From: Himantopus leucocephalus
Lineage: Eukaryota > Chordata > Aves > Charadriiformes > Recurvirostridae
DNA length: 64,000 nt
Reading direction: 5' to 3'
Assembly: GCA_003993805.1 (NCBI GenBank)
Contig: RSEF01000005.1
Span: 39,497,313 to 39,561,312, forward strand
Shown: one piece after another, positions 1 to 12,279 of the stretch
Position numbering within the stretch: the first letter of the stretch is position 1
How the letters are laid out: every line of letters begins with the position of its first letter
The notes under the pieces: generated by a model
Databases searched by the model: none
Told to the model about the DNA's origin: nothing
The model's input: the letters and a program-made list of their open reading frames with translations, nothing else
Made by a program: the position numbers and the translations under genes

Positions 1-2668
1 AATGCCTGTGAAGAGCTCCAGGGTACCATTAGTTAATCCCATACCACATCGCTAAACAGAATCCTGGACAAGAGTTAAAATAAGTGTCACTTTCTTAAGT
101 GAAGACTAATATGTAGATCTTTTCCAGCATAGTCCACGCATACTGCTGTATAGTTTTCCTTGGAGCCTACTTGACGTGTACTACAATTGAGACGGGCACA
201 ATACATGACTGCCTCCCTAGGAAAGGAGTGGGCCTTGACTGCCACACGTATCACGGTGAACCTAGCATTTTGTGGACTTTTCTGAGGGAGGTATACCCTT
301 ACAGAACAGGTAAAAGCTTTATGTGTCTGTGAAGGTGGAGTGGGACAGCAGGCTAATAGAAATTAGCCTGTGTAGAACTGACTGCAGGGATACTTTTTTC
401 CAGGCATTGATTATTCTTCAAATAATGCTGTTACAATCCGGAAGAGGTCCATGCTTCATCTTGTCAAATAAAGTGTTTTAGCCAACAGACAAGCAGATTT
501 AAGAGGAATTTGTCATTGTTTTTATTAGGATACAAAGATCAACACAAGATTCTTTCTGTCAGACATATATTCTCAGAAGGAAATGCATAGTACGCATAAA
601 ATATTTATGATCATTTCTTACATTGTAACTATATCTATGTAAAAGCCAAAATAAATACCAACTGTTCCAGCTATACAATATACAGTGCCTGATGTGTTTA
701 TTGCCACATTTTCTCTGACCAGTCTCCTCTCTGTTGTGTTTCTCCAGTGACTGTGTTATTCCAGGGAAATGAGTAACACAAGGGGAGGAGGGTGCATAAC
801 GACTTCTACGCTGTATGGGGTTGTCTGAACTAACACATGGATCATGCTCTTGAATCTGTGCTGGAATCTGTGTTCAGGGTGTATTATGCAGAAAACATTT
901 AGAGGGTGAGCTATTCTGGTTTCTTTGAAAGACAAATCAGTGTGTATCACAGGCACTTCACACTTTTCAGTTCATAGCTTTGAGGATCTAAGAAGAGCTG
1001 AAGACAAGAATGTGTCTCCTAAGGAGGACCAAAGCCATAATAATTCTATTTTTATCTGTGCTATTTAGCAAGTACTGTTAGCTAGATTTCATTCTGTTTC
1101 TTCATATTTAGTGAATAGAGAAAGTATGGAAACACTTGGGGAGACGAGGAGAGCTATAATCCTGTGCTGCTGAAAACTTAAACTTTCACTTTTTGCCAGA
1201 TGGATAATTAGGGCACATATTAAACAGAGTCGTAGTATTCTCAGGCCATGTTGTATGCTTATTAATACAAGATTTGTGTGTGTGAGGGAATAGAGGAACA
1301 AAAGAGTCAAGGAACTCAAAATACCCACCAGTCACCAAAATGTTTGCATTGAAGAGATGTATATGAAGATTGCCAGCTTGAAAGTGTGAATCTTGTAGAG
1401 GGAAACGTAACATAATCCATAATGGGAAACAATTTAAAAATGGAAGATATTAGTCGGAAAAGGGAGAATGCTCTACTGAGGAGGGTCGGTTTGGGGGTCA
1501 GTATTTTCTGTCATTTTATTCCCTCCATGGGCTCAGTTAATGAGCAGAATGTATTACATAATAGAATTCTGGACTCCCTTCTTGGTTGTTGATATTCCAC
1601 TTGTGTACGCTCAGAGGATGTCAATGATGACAGCTGGTTATTCTTTCAACACATGGATTTTGATTACGTCTTGTTTTATGGTTAGTATTCAGTTTTCACA
1701 AGGAATGTTTTCCCACCCAGAAGACAACAAATGTTGGACTGACCTAGTAATTGTTCTTTCCTTTATTTCCTTTGGGCTCTTGTTCAGCTAGTTGGATCTG
1801 AGTTGTTTTAAACATAATTAGTCCATCATAAATCACTCTGGGTTAGTTCATATGTGACATCACCAAAGAGACCCAATGGGACAATTAGAATATGTTTTTG
1901 GATAATCTGTAGCTATGTTAACTACTTTATCATGAAAATAAAGTTTGTAAACAGTAGTCTTTACAGCGTGACAAGTTAAAATATATTGCACCCTGATATA
2001 GCTGTTCAGCAAATTAGATTTTCATAGTGCTAATTGAATTTGTCACAAAGCTGATGAACATTAGCTAAAGAAAGAGCAATATATTTTATTTTATTGAGCA
2101 CATCTCGGAGTGCTTGTAATTTAGTAGGGCCACCACACTTTCTGGGCAGGCTATCAAGTAGGATGTTGTAATGATTTGCATGACTACTATAGTAGATGGA
2201 AAAATGTAGCTTGTGTTTGTAGCTGTTCCATTCGCGTCTTACACAGCGTGTGCTCCTTTGGTGCTCTTCAGAGAGCTGTGTCATAATCCCAGCATCTTTT
2301 GAAGAGTTCTGTCTGGTGAAATCAAATAACTATACACTGTTTAAAACCTAACGTGTAATTAAATGATGGGACAAAGGAAAGGCTGAGAAAGGCAGATAAC
2401 CAATAGAATCCTGAAGTTATCAAAACAGAGTTCTTGCCAAGGACCTTGGAATTCATCTGATTCAGTTGCTGGAAAAATGCCTGAATTAAAAATTATCCTA
2501 TGAGGACCAAGAAAATAGAACCAAATTCTGGCACTGTACAATTTTCTCCCAAAATGGACATTAATCCTGCAAAAACAGAATAGGGTGAACAACCCCTGGC
2601 CCCATGCTTGGCCCCCTACTGTAGGCTCTATCTGCCAAAACAAGATGGAATAGAAGATCAAAAATGAT

Positions 2669-2688
2669 GGGGGGCAGGGGGGAGGGGG
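2669..2688 (+). other. G-run cluster, possible G-quadruplex
   Basis: Runs of six, six and five G are separated only by CA and A. Long runs can be divided, so four G3 tracts with short loops are available on the + strand, which is the sense strand of the gene. This is a sequence-based suggestion only. No function is implied. Confidence 0.4.
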
Positions 2689-4239
2689 AAGAAGTTGGAA
2701 AAGGAGGGTGATTGGAAAGGAAAAAACTCATAGGCTATGCCCCCTGCCAGCACTGCAACACTCGACTGCAGCTCCACTTGCAAAGCACCTGTTGGCAGCT
2801 GTTGGAGTACTTTATAGGTTTTGGGACAGAATCAGGGTAGAAAACTAGAGTCTATGTTCCCTTATGCGACATGTGATTTGGCCTTGTTTTAGTAAAATGG
2901 ATGTCATTCCTGGGCAATAATTACAGCAATAAATATATCTGTTCAGAAATAACAATGACAGCTTTTGCTTTCTAGAAAAAAATATAAAAAATATTAAATT
3001 GCATGATTTTTAATGACTCTCCTTACTACTAATATTAATATTCTTTGGCTGATATCACCTGTGTTGTCTTCCTTTTATCCAGAACCGAAAAACAAAACAA
3101 TGTTGCATGGACTGTAAAGAAAATAAAACAAAACAGTGGTCATAAATAGTAACTTAGTACTGTCATTCAAACACAGTGTCAGGAAGCTAGGGGTAAGGGG
3201 TTATCTGGCCAGTTTTATGTTTTGCAAGCTTTATACATTAGAGTGGAATGATAGAAAAGTAGGAAAATTGTATATGTTAAATTAGAACTCTGGGCAAGTA
3301 TTTTATGTCAAGAATTCAGTTTAAACATTTTAACATCTTCACGAACATCCACATAAGCTCCTATTCAAATACATTTAGTTGAGAATTTTAGCATTACAGT
3401 TTATGCCCTCCTTCTGTTACTAACCCCAAAAATTACTTGTGTACAAAAACTTTTGCAGTCCTTTGTTGTTACAGAAATAGATTATTCTACCCTAAGAGAA
3501 ATATATAACAATTATCAATAATATATGTATTTCATATGTAAAGTATATCAAGCAGAAAACAAATGGTTATTTGCTGAGCTAAGAACTCTATTGCTTTTAT
3601 TGGCTAACTCTTCTTTGACTATAATGAGAGTCTTCCCTCTTCTAATGCTTTGGTTCAGTGTAAAAGGCTTACTTAGATAAGTACCTGTAATATTCAGAAA
3701 GTTTGGATAAAGTTGGAATAGAAAGTAGATAATGTTTTGGAATTTAATCCTTTCTTATATAAAGTTTAAAAACCCCACAGTTTTCCTGTTGTACTTGAAA
3801 CACGAAACTTATTAGTTCTAAAATAATTGAAATTTTAAGCCTTCCTTAGGTTCATATTCAGTAATGAAAAAAAGAACTCAAGTTTCTGATGCTGCAGTGT
3901 ACACTACCCAAGCAGAGCCTGGTTCTTGCACGAAGCCCACCAAGAGTCTTTCTCCATCAAGTCTGCCAAAGAATAGGGCCAAAATGCAAATTCCATTAGT
4001 TCTATAGTTTGTGTATGGAACATTTCAAAATGAGATTTTCACTTTGTCTTGGAGTAATTTCTTTTCCTTGCTTAGAAAGAAAAAACAGTTGAGCCGCCTA
4101 GCGTGTAATAAATTGTCTTGGGTATTAGAGACTGTTACCTTTAGTGACACCCGAGCTCAGCCATATTCTGTGCTATTCAAATAAGAGGACTGGATCTGGA
4201 CCTTACGACAGTGATATCTGAACAAGGAGGGCATCTGGT

Positions 4240-4290
4240 GGAGCATAAGCATGTGCTTAATTTCAGTGGGACTGTATGGTATGCATAAAG
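4240..4290. repeat. Ancient amniote interspersed repeat fragment
   Basis: The stretch reads AGCATAAGCATGTGCTTAA and then CAGTGGGACT followed by a degenerate ATGCATAAAG. This layout (a 'GTGCTTAA' half, a central 'TGGGACT', then a second CATAAAG half) resembles an old palindromic repeat that is widespread in amniote genomes. A better copy lies at 44368-44472. I do not assign a family name. The match is from memory of the general pattern and is degenerate. Confidence 0.4.
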
Positions 4291-4429
4291 AAAGGAATTT
4301 GCAGATATTTTAACTTAAATAAGAAAGCTTTCCTGAATCAAGATTTTTTAGAAGTTTAGCTGTGAATCACCATAAGACAAATTCTGTATTAGAAAAGGTT
4401 TGTAATTATTTTTGCTATAATAATAAATA

Positions 4430-4688
4430 GATGAAATAGATGAATTCAAACATTATAGTAAGTGTAGTCTTCACAAACTGTTTTTGCATGTTCTAGCGTT
4501 AAATTTATTACTCGGGATAAAAAGAGACTGTGGATGATTAAGAGTGTTAATAAACCAGNGATGAAATAGATAAATTCAAACATTATAGTAAGTATAGTCT
4601 TCACAAACTGTTTTTGCATGTTCTAGCATTAAATTTATTACTCTGGATAAAAAGAGACTGTGGATGATTAAGAGTGTTAATAAACCAG
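4430..4688. repeat. 129-nt direct duplication around a single N (probable assembly artefact)
   Basis: Copy 1 is 4430-4558 and copy 2 is 4560-4688. Both are exactly 129 nt and are separated only by one N at 4559. Both begin GATGAAATAGAT and end AATAAACCAG. I count four substitutions between them (about 3%), two of which sit at CpG in copy 1. Equal length with ends exactly at the N suggests two contig ends, or two haplotypes, that overlapped but were not merged. A genuine tandem duplication is the less likely alternative. Confidence 0.85.
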
Positions 4689-5102
4689 GGCACAGAAGGT
4701 TCAAAAACATGATAATCTAGTTTCTTGGACATACACATATGTATTTTCTCAGCATTTCAAAATCCTTTAAGATATGTGTAGTTGCTTTTATTATCTCTGC
4801 ACAGTGACAGATCTCAAAAATACATTTTTACTGTGATCCTGATAAATACATCTTTTTATTGTACGTTTGCTGTTTGGAATGAGGGTCATATATGAAATGG
4901 ACAGAGGAGTAGACGAGCCTAGAAAATTTAAGCAAATGGAGAGAAGCTCTGAAAGTTCTCCCTTGGCTACGTATGCTGGGGAGCATGTGCAAAATGTGGG
5001 TGGTAAACTTCTGGATTTTTCATGAGGTGTCACGTGGGTGGAAAAAATAACAGAACCGACTTTGAAGCTGGTGGTGGCAGGTGCGTTCAGGATCTTCCAG
5101 AT

Positions 5103-5103
5103 N
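5103..5103. other. Single-N assembly join
   Basis: An isolated N interrupts otherwise clean sequence. Unlike most other single Ns in the window, no flanking duplication is visible here, so it could be an ambiguous base or a join with almost no overlap. Confidence 0.6.
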
Positions 5104-5511
5104 GCTATTCACACCCCCTCTGTTCTTCGACGAGGGAAGTCCCCAGCACGTGAATTTAAGTGTTCATGATAAGCAGTGGAGCAGGAAGAGGAAAAGCCAG
5201 GACTACGCGTCAGCATCAGCACAGAGCAGGACAGGGTGAAGAACCAGTAAGGCTGCAGCTCGGATAGCCAGCTCAGGAATCATCTTAACATCAAGTTTGT
5301 CTGAGCCCCCAGCACTGTTTTGCCTATCAGTGTCCTTAGGGATTAGTCTTATATGACAAAGAAGCCAGTGCCAGCCAGAACTCCCTTCCTTCACTACTTC
5401 CAGCAAGACTTAATGTATTTATTTATGGTGCCAGTCAAATGTTCCCACCATTCTTAAGTCAGAAAACTGAGCAAAAACTATGATTAAATTGATCACATAG
5501 CTTAAGTTCTT

Positions 5512-5566
5512 AGTTTCCCCACTATAACGAACGACTATNCAGTTTCCCCACTATAACGAATGACTA
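5512..5566. repeat. 26-nt direct duplication around a single N (probable assembly artefact)
   Basis: Copy 1 (5512-5537) and copy 2 (5541-5566) both start AGTTTCCCCACTATAACGAA and differ at one C/T position. The N at 5539 lies between them. It is the same signature as at 4559, 42387, 49323 and 49477, and is best read as an unmerged contig overlap about 200 bp before the SLC25A21 exon. Confidence 0.8.
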
Positions 5567-5771
5567 GCATCGTCTACTGCATAAAATCCCTGATGATTCT
5601 AATATCCTACAGAAGAATATGTTTAATATACGAGGTATATAAGTACTGTATCATCAATGATACATTTAGGTTTTTGCTTTACTTTTCAAACTTCAACAAC
5701 TATTGGAGTCAATGAAAATTAAACTACTATTTGTACAAATGTTTATGAGGCCTTTTTTTATTATTTTATAG

Positions 5772-5820
5772 GTCTTGTAGAAATATGCCTGATGCATCCC
5801 CTTGATGTAGTGAAAACAAG
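5772..5820 (+). CDS. SLC25A21: SLC25A21 exon (first carrier signature), mitochondrial 2-oxodicarboxylate carrier
   Basis: This 49-nt internal exon encodes LVEICLMHPLDVVKT, preceded by the last two bases of a split Gly codon and followed by AG of a split Arg codon. PLDVVKTR, completed across the next intron, fits the SLC25 signature P-x-[DE]-x-x-[KR]-x-[KR] of the first repeat. The residues match my knowledge of vertebrate SLC25A21, which carries 2-oxoadipate and 2-oxoglutarate across the inner mitochondrial membrane in lysine and tryptophan breakdown. The acceptor is a T-rich tract then ATAG at 5768-5771. The donor is AG|GTAAGA at 5821. Phase is 1 on entry and 2 on exit, which matches the exon at 43743. 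The length is typical for this gene's short internal exon. Other SLC25 members are less likely because 'EICLMHPLDVVKTR' is characteristic of this carrier. Confidence 0.96.
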
Positions 5821-6111
5821 GTAAGATTCTGCTTGAACAGGTTTTGTTGACACTGGAAGATATCCAAATTAGGAGCTGTCAAAAAATAAAACGCTCGAAC
5901 TTCTCCAAGTAAGATAACTTGTGCCTTTAATGGCATTATATTTACTTACCTGTATCTACAGCATTTGACAGATGGAATTTGAATAGCGTGACACATTTCT
6001 GATTAGAGGTCATCTAAAGGTGTTAAATCTATTCTATGACATATATTTTTAATTTTGTAACAAAATCCGGTAACATGAAGAGGGCTATAGTTAAATTCAC
6101 TTGCTATATGT

Positions 6112-6206
6112 ATCATAGAATCGTAGAATGGTTTGGATTGGAAGAGACCTTAAAGATCATGTAGTTCCAAGCCCCCTGCCACGGGCAATGACACCTTCCA
6201 CTGCAG
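6112..6206 (-). mobile_element. CR1 LINE 3' end fragment
   Basis: The + strand reads TCATAGAATCGTAGAATGG, then TTTGGATTGGAAGAGACCTT, then a CCCCCTGCCACGGGCAATGACACCTTCCAC-like tail. This is the reverse complement of the avian CR1 3' end, so the element lies on the minus strand. Only about 95 nt remain, all from the 3' untranslated end. That is the usual result of 5'-truncated CR1 insertion. No target-site duplication is clear. Confidence 0.9.
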
Positions 6207-6328
6207 TAACTCTTTTATGTGTAATTGGGAAATACCATATTGCTTCCAAAATAATTTTCACAGATTTTTGAGACCTGATTAAATAATAAAATAAGGTGTT
6301 CTATATTCTCTCTGTAAGCTAAGTAGCT

Positions 6329-6329
6329 N
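6329..6329. other. Single-N assembly join
   Basis: An isolated N lies between AAGTAGCT and CAGCTTCATG. Only a 4-nt AGCT is shared across it, so a clear duplicated overlap is not seen here. Confidence 0.55.
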
Positions 6330-9054
6330 CAGCTTCATGTTTTTATCTTTTTATCCGTCCCTATTTTCTTTTCTGAATATTTGTGCTTATGTGAGTATAA
6401 AAGATTAAGTGACCTGGAAAATTTGGTCAAATGAGGTTTTTTTAATGTTGATATTGAGTTGGAAAAAGAATAGTTCTGTTTCTCATTTCTTGAATATCTG
6501 TTTGGTTTTCTATGCTTTTTAGTTTTCATATCAATTCATAAGTGAGTCTTACTATATGTGAAAAGTGAACCAGAATGCAGAAGCATACAATAAGAAGGAG
6601 AAAACCTTTCATGCCATGTGTGTTACACACAATGCCAATAATTACCATATACTGCTCCTGGAGCTTTATCCTAGGTCTCAGTCATGTAGACAGAAAAGCT
6701 TTACTGTGAAATAAATCAGCCCCAAACAAATGATGAGGACAGCTGTGGTCTCTGGAATATGCTTGGAGCAGTCAATTATGACTTGAGATTCTAGTTCCAG
6801 TTAGCCAATGTGTGAGCTTGTTACAGATGTATTTTTAGCTTCTGTTTAAATCACATTCTGGGCTTTGCCTAAGACCTCGAGATAAACTTTTCTGCAGCTT
6901 GTATTTTGCAGAAGGAGACCATCTGTCTGTGGTCATTGCCCAATACCAGAGGACGGTAACGCAGGCTTCATCCACGTTAACTGCTGGTGAGGTGCTGTAG
7001 GTACTCCTCGGGGCTTGGAGTTTGCACAGGCAATTCTTCTGTATGCCTTCATAATATGGAATACATTGTTTCATATAGAGACTATACACCTGATAGTTTC
7101 AAGGGTCCTCTCTGCCCCTCCAAGTACCACTGAGACCTTCCTATTAAAACAAGATTTACATAAAAAGATTGAAATTAAAGACTCAGAAACAACAGGGTGC
7201 AAGCCAAACAAATACATGATCAAATTTAAAAGAAAAAAATCTGTCTTGCTTTGCTGTCATGTGGTCTTCATGAGATGTGCTTTAGTGACTTCATTTTGGT
7301 AGGTTGTGCTGTAACTCACCTACAGCTCTCAAGCTTTTGGTTTTACCTCTTCCTGTTTTCCTCTTTCTACTAAACCAGGAGTCGTGTTCTTCTGTAGTAT
7401 AAATGCAGCATCAGTGATTTACTTCTCATGTCTTTGGTGCCTTTGAGGTTGGCATCCTACACATCCTCGTGCCTCCAGTCTTTGTTGAAAGAACTTAATA
7501 TACATCCTTAGAATCATTCATGATTTAGGACACGCCACATATCATATATCATAAAAAGCATGAATTGCGCATCTGTTCTGATAACCTGGCAATCAACAGA
7601 TGTACTTTCAACTTACAGATAGGAACCATGCATACAGAATACAAGGACAGATTTCCCCATTTCTACTCCAGATTTTACTGGGTTTGTCATACTTTTAGTA
7701 GTGAAAATGCTAATCAGAACTGAGGTCCAGAAATGGAAAGCATTAGAGTGTAAGGAGATGTTTGTGAAGCTGTATCAATATTTAAAAAAACATGATAAAA
7801 ATTACAAACTCTTTGAATGTGAAAAGTGAGTCCATAAACAGTGGAATTAAAGAAGAAAGCAGGAAAAAAAATGAAGGAACAATAGGTGTGCAGGAGAAAT
7901 CAGATTATGGGTTGTGGTGAAACCAAGGGGCTGAATCAGGTAAAAAAGCCATTAAGCAGATTTCTTCATTTGAAGGAGCTTCAAGTGAAGTTGAGTTAAC
8001 TCAACTCTTCCATTGAGCTACCTGCAACTCTTAGCAGAAGTGGGCAGCACCCAAGTGATAGTTTTTCTGTGTTTTGTTGATGCAGATGTATTCACAGATA
8101 TTACACAGATTTTGCAGTAACATTTCTGCTGATCTTAGCCAATGTTAGTACTTGAAAATACTTGCATTTTGATAGCCAATGACAAAACCAAGAATAGAAT
8201 ATCCTTTGATCTCATCCATCATTCCATTCTATGTTCTTAACATCGTGCCACTTCTTTTCATTTTGTAATGGTCCAAATTTACTATAGCAGATTAATTCTT
8301 TGATTGCCTTGGAGAAGTTCAAATGAAACATTATTTTTTATTCTAAACTTTGGATTTAGAATGTTTTCTAATACATTTTCATCTACTTTATTCCCTTGTT
8401 GCAGTGCCTCTAAGTACTGCAGTGCACTTACGCTTTTCCAACATGGTATTGATAATCTGTCATTTCCTAATCACTTCCAGCTATTACAGCTTTGGTGGTT
8501 TGTTTGGTTTTTTTTTCCTTATGGTTAGGTGAAAGGATGTATAAAAGCACCATTTGTTGCTTAATTTTTATGATGTCTTGCATTTCCTGCCTTTTTTCTA
8601 TAAAGTGTTTGTTTGGTAGAAAGAGTCCCGTGGCCTTTTCAAATTAGTGGAATCTTATTTGATCTAAGTTAAGCATTCTGAAGGAGTTTAGGGAAGACGC
8701 CAAAGGCTCACATCTACTAGACTGGTGGCTTAGCATCTTTGCTTCATTGATTTTTTTTGTGTGTGTATGTTTTCAATAAAAAATTGGAGAAAAGAAAGTT
8801 CCTGTCAGAGATTATTTTGAAACTCTGCAAAATGGTTTGGCTCTTTTGTGACAACATTTTGCAATATCTTTTCTGTGTTTAGTAATTTTCTATTATTCTA
8901 CAGTAACAATGCTAGACTTGTTTATCTCCTCACATCAAGGGAGGAACAATATATATCTAAAAATACATGTTTATAAACTGTAGACAAGCCAAATGCTTAA
9001 TGGAGTGTATTTTGCTAAATGTACATTTGAAAATAATTTTATTACCAAAGATGA

Positions 9055-9310
9055 TTATTTTAAGACATTAATGCGAGCGAACTATTTAAACTATTTAAAT
9101 GGAGATAACTATGATCCAGCGTTTTAGCTCTGTGAATCCTGCTTATTCTTTGAAATAAAGCTCTTTTCTCAATTACAAGCTATATTGGTATGATTTCTAA
9201 TAAGAGACTATTAAAAAAATTGTGCTAAACTTTTAAGGTCTCAGTATAACAGAGACTCTGTTAGCTGTTTTATTTATCAATTACCCTTATGATTAATTAA
9301 GCCATCTGTA
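9055..9310. promoter_or_regulatory. Candidate conserved non-coding element
   Basis: This AT-rich block is dense in homeodomain-type cores: ATTAAT at 9067, CAATTACAAG at 9170-9179, TATCAATTACC near 9276 and GATTAATTAA at 9291-9300. A GATAA also falls inside it. It has no repeat signature and few low-complexity runs. That composition is typical of developmental enhancers in this part of vertebrate genomes, but conservation has not been measured. It could simply be AT-rich intron. Confidence 0.25.
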
Positions 9311-11019
9311 GATTAAATAAAGTACTGAATCGCTGTTCTTCTCTAAATACAAGTTTTACAGAATTTGGTAAGGGTTTATGTGTGTGCCTGTGTATGAGCA
9401 GGGAGAGCAGTAGCAAGTAAGAGTTTTCTGGTACAGATACAGTTAAGACATGGAAGGTCTACTTTTTAATTAAGAAACCTAGATGATCTTTCTTTGCTGA
9501 AAAGCGAGGAGAAAAGTGTCGTAGTCTGGATAAAGAGTTGGTTTTGCTTATCTTGGACCTTTTTTTGGGTCTCAAGTGTAATGCAGGCTGTAATGTCATT
9601 TTCATCCATCAGACTTACCAAAGGATGACAAAAGAGTATGTTAGCTCATGATACATAGGACAAGATATTGTCATATGTATTACTTCAACATTAAAAATAG
9701 TAAAGTGCTTTTCCAGCTAGAGTTTATTCTTTGTGTCCTAGTGGCGTATGTTTTGGCTTAAGCAAATGTACAACATTCAGAACTTAATAATGTTTTATTG
9801 TTGGAAAATTAGTACTTGTGCGACAACTCACAGGTGTAGTTGGTGAGCAAAAGGGGGAGAATTACAGGGAGCTGTCAGAAGTCAAGGGAAAGCTAATGTT
9901 TGAGGGACCAGTCAAGCAAGCCTGACTGATAACTGGAGGATGTTACTGTGGTCTGTCTGATGGCTCCAAGTTATGTTCTGATGTAGTCCTATAGCCTTGA
10001 ACAGCTTGAATTTTCAGACAAAAAGCTTGTTCATTTTTTTTTAATTTACCTACTGCTGGGTTGCTGGCATAAAACTGACATCTTCAGGAGCATGACAACT
10101 TCTGAACTACATGCCCGAACATATAATTTTCCTTGCTATTAAGTTTTAACACCTCAAAAAATGCATGGAATCAACAGTGATATTGCAAAATGAGAACTAT
10201 GACTATAAATAAAATTTTGACTAATATTTCCTCAGGTTTATAAGTTTATTACCTTTACATGTGCTTTCTCTTTTTCGTTGGTTATCACCAATATATATAC
10301 AGCTGAATTTCAGTGACTCCACTGTTCTTGAAAACAAATTTCAGTGTTGCTTGTGCAAGTATTCAAACTGTGAAACGTATTGAAGTAGCAATAGTCATTT
10401 CAGATGTGACTTGGTATTGTGTAGTTAGGAAATGGAAACCATGCTTTGTAACTTTTTTAACAATTGTCTACATGACAGAATTTAATAGAAAACACATAGG
10501 AAGAAATGTGTGCAAATTAAGCGCTTTCAAATAATAGAGATAAAATAACAAGACATCACCAAAAACTTTCAAATACATAACACATCTGAAAAGATCTGAA
10601 AGTCCTGTGAACAGGAAAAAATGTTATGTGGATTAGATGAATCATTTACTTATCTCTTTCATTTTGGCAGTAATTTGACATTGCAATACGTTTTGAGACA
10701 AATATTTGAAAGAAAGATGGTTTCTCTCATGTCAGACTAATACAAAATTGTGCTCCAGTTCTGTGTTGACTTCAGTGGAGACAGACAAGTTCATACCACT
10801 TGAGGATTAAGGTTTTTTTACTTCCAGACGATGTATTCAAAGAGTGGTAAATGTCATAAGCCAACTACCATCTAAAGGACTTGGAGAAAGTCTAGTTTAT
10901 TGTTTTATCAGGAGAATCATCAGGGTACCTTGTGTCCTAACAAATTAAACATATATTCGACAGGCAGCATTTTAATACTTCTCTGGTTAATTCAAATAAT
11001 GACAGTTTGAATTAACTGA

Positions 11020-11101
11020 CATTTCTTTTTTTCTTTTCAACTACTTTGAAGTAATTTTGAACTAAGAAAGCAGAAGTTTTGGGTTTAAACTGTAGAGAAC
11101 A
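11020..11101. repeat. 82-nt direct repeat, copy A
   Basis: The block starts CATTTCTTTTTTTCTTTTCA, continues with a shared GTAATTTTGAACTAAGAAAG, and ends at GAGAACA. It recurs at 12198-12279 with only three substitutions (about 96% identity) and no indels. The sequence on either side is unrelated between the copies. No family is recognised and neither copy touches an N. Confidence 0.9.
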
Positions 11102-12197
11102 GCTGATTTTAAATTTTTTTGCTTTTTATTTAAACAATCTCTTCTATTTTCAGACATAACTGTGTCTTCATAACACAGCCTCACATTGGGATGAGTGTGC
11201 AATTTGGAAAGCAATGCCTAAGAGAGATCCAGGAGGCACTCTTTCAAAAGCATTTACTTCAATTTATCAGGAGAAGTTGTTAATAAATATAGCTTGTTTT
11301 CCTGATCAACATATTCAACCTCCCTGCTTTTTTTTTTCTTAAAGCTGGTTCTCACCTTTGGCAGAATCTGGGGAAGATGCTGCTTATACTTTAACACCTT
11401 TTTACACAGTTCAGCATTAGATCAGAATATTCATGTGAACTAACTTTCCATCTTTTGTGTGATCCAGAATATCAGCATTAAAAAAATGAGGGAAATAATT
11501 CACCTTAGAAACTTTGGGGAAAGTTTTCATCTAGTCATGATGGAGATTTTATGGTTTTCCACTCTTTCTGCAAAAATCTGGACCAACATCATGGATCTAA
11601 AGCCCCAAATTTAGGAAATAATTTAGGATCTAAGTCCAGATTTGGACTCAGCATTACAGACCCATTTCTAGTTAGCAACTGTTCTGCTGATTTGTGTGCG
11701 TGTTTATCCATTTTGTTCCTTTGTTCCAATTCTGTCATTTTGGTCTTATTAAAAAAGTTCAGCTTACTACATGTGTTTCCGATCTCATTCCATCTGTTGT
11801 TTTGCAAGAGCTACTTCCTTTATATCATTAATTCCTCTTTGATTTCTGGTCTTTTTTGTTTGAGTGAGCAATAGTGGAGCCTGTTTCTGAAAAACGTTGG
11901 TTTAAGGAAGAGTTCTTTGTCCTTATACAATGTTACCATTTCCGAAAGACCATCGCTCACTTGGTTTACATCAGGCCACGTTAAGTTCATGTTGCTTGAT
12001 GCAAACTGCTCTAGTTAGGTTCATAACAGTTTTAAGCAGAAAATAGTCTTCCTGTCCTGGGAAAATTATCAGGATACCAAAAAAATTCTCTATTGGAATG
12101 AACAGTTGAACTCTCAGAAGACTGTTAGGAAAACAATGAGTTTTGGCCAATGAAACTCTTCATTTAATTAATTTTGAATTTTGGAAGTTTTCACTTC

Positions 12198-12279
12198 CAT
12201 TTCTTTTTTTCTTTTCAACTACTTTTAAGTAATTTTGAACTAAGAAAGCAGAAGTTTTGGGTTGAAACTGTGGAGAACA
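12198..12279. repeat. 82-nt direct repeat, copy B
   Basis: This is the partner of 11020-11101, 1,178 nt downstream in the same orientation. The differences are TTG/TTT in the ACTTTGAAG part, TTTAAAC/TTGAAAC, and TGTAGAG/TGTGGAG. Sharp boundaries suggest either a recent local segment copy or two insertions of an unrecognised short repeat. Confidence 0.9.

Larger units (their letters stand above)
1..5771 (+). other. SLC25A21: SLC25A21 upstream intron, 3' part
   Basis: This is the end of the intron that precedes the first exon in the window. It closes with a T-rich tract and an AG acceptor at 5770-5771. The sequence is mostly AT-rich and unremarkable, and I see no coding exon in it. It contains a G-run cluster near 2669, one old amniote-repeat fragment near 4240, and three single-N assembly joins (4559, 5103, 5539). 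Open frames in this stretch are short, overlap on both strands and match nothing I recognise, so they are treated as chance. The + orientation is inferred from the exon at 5772. Confidence 0.85.
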
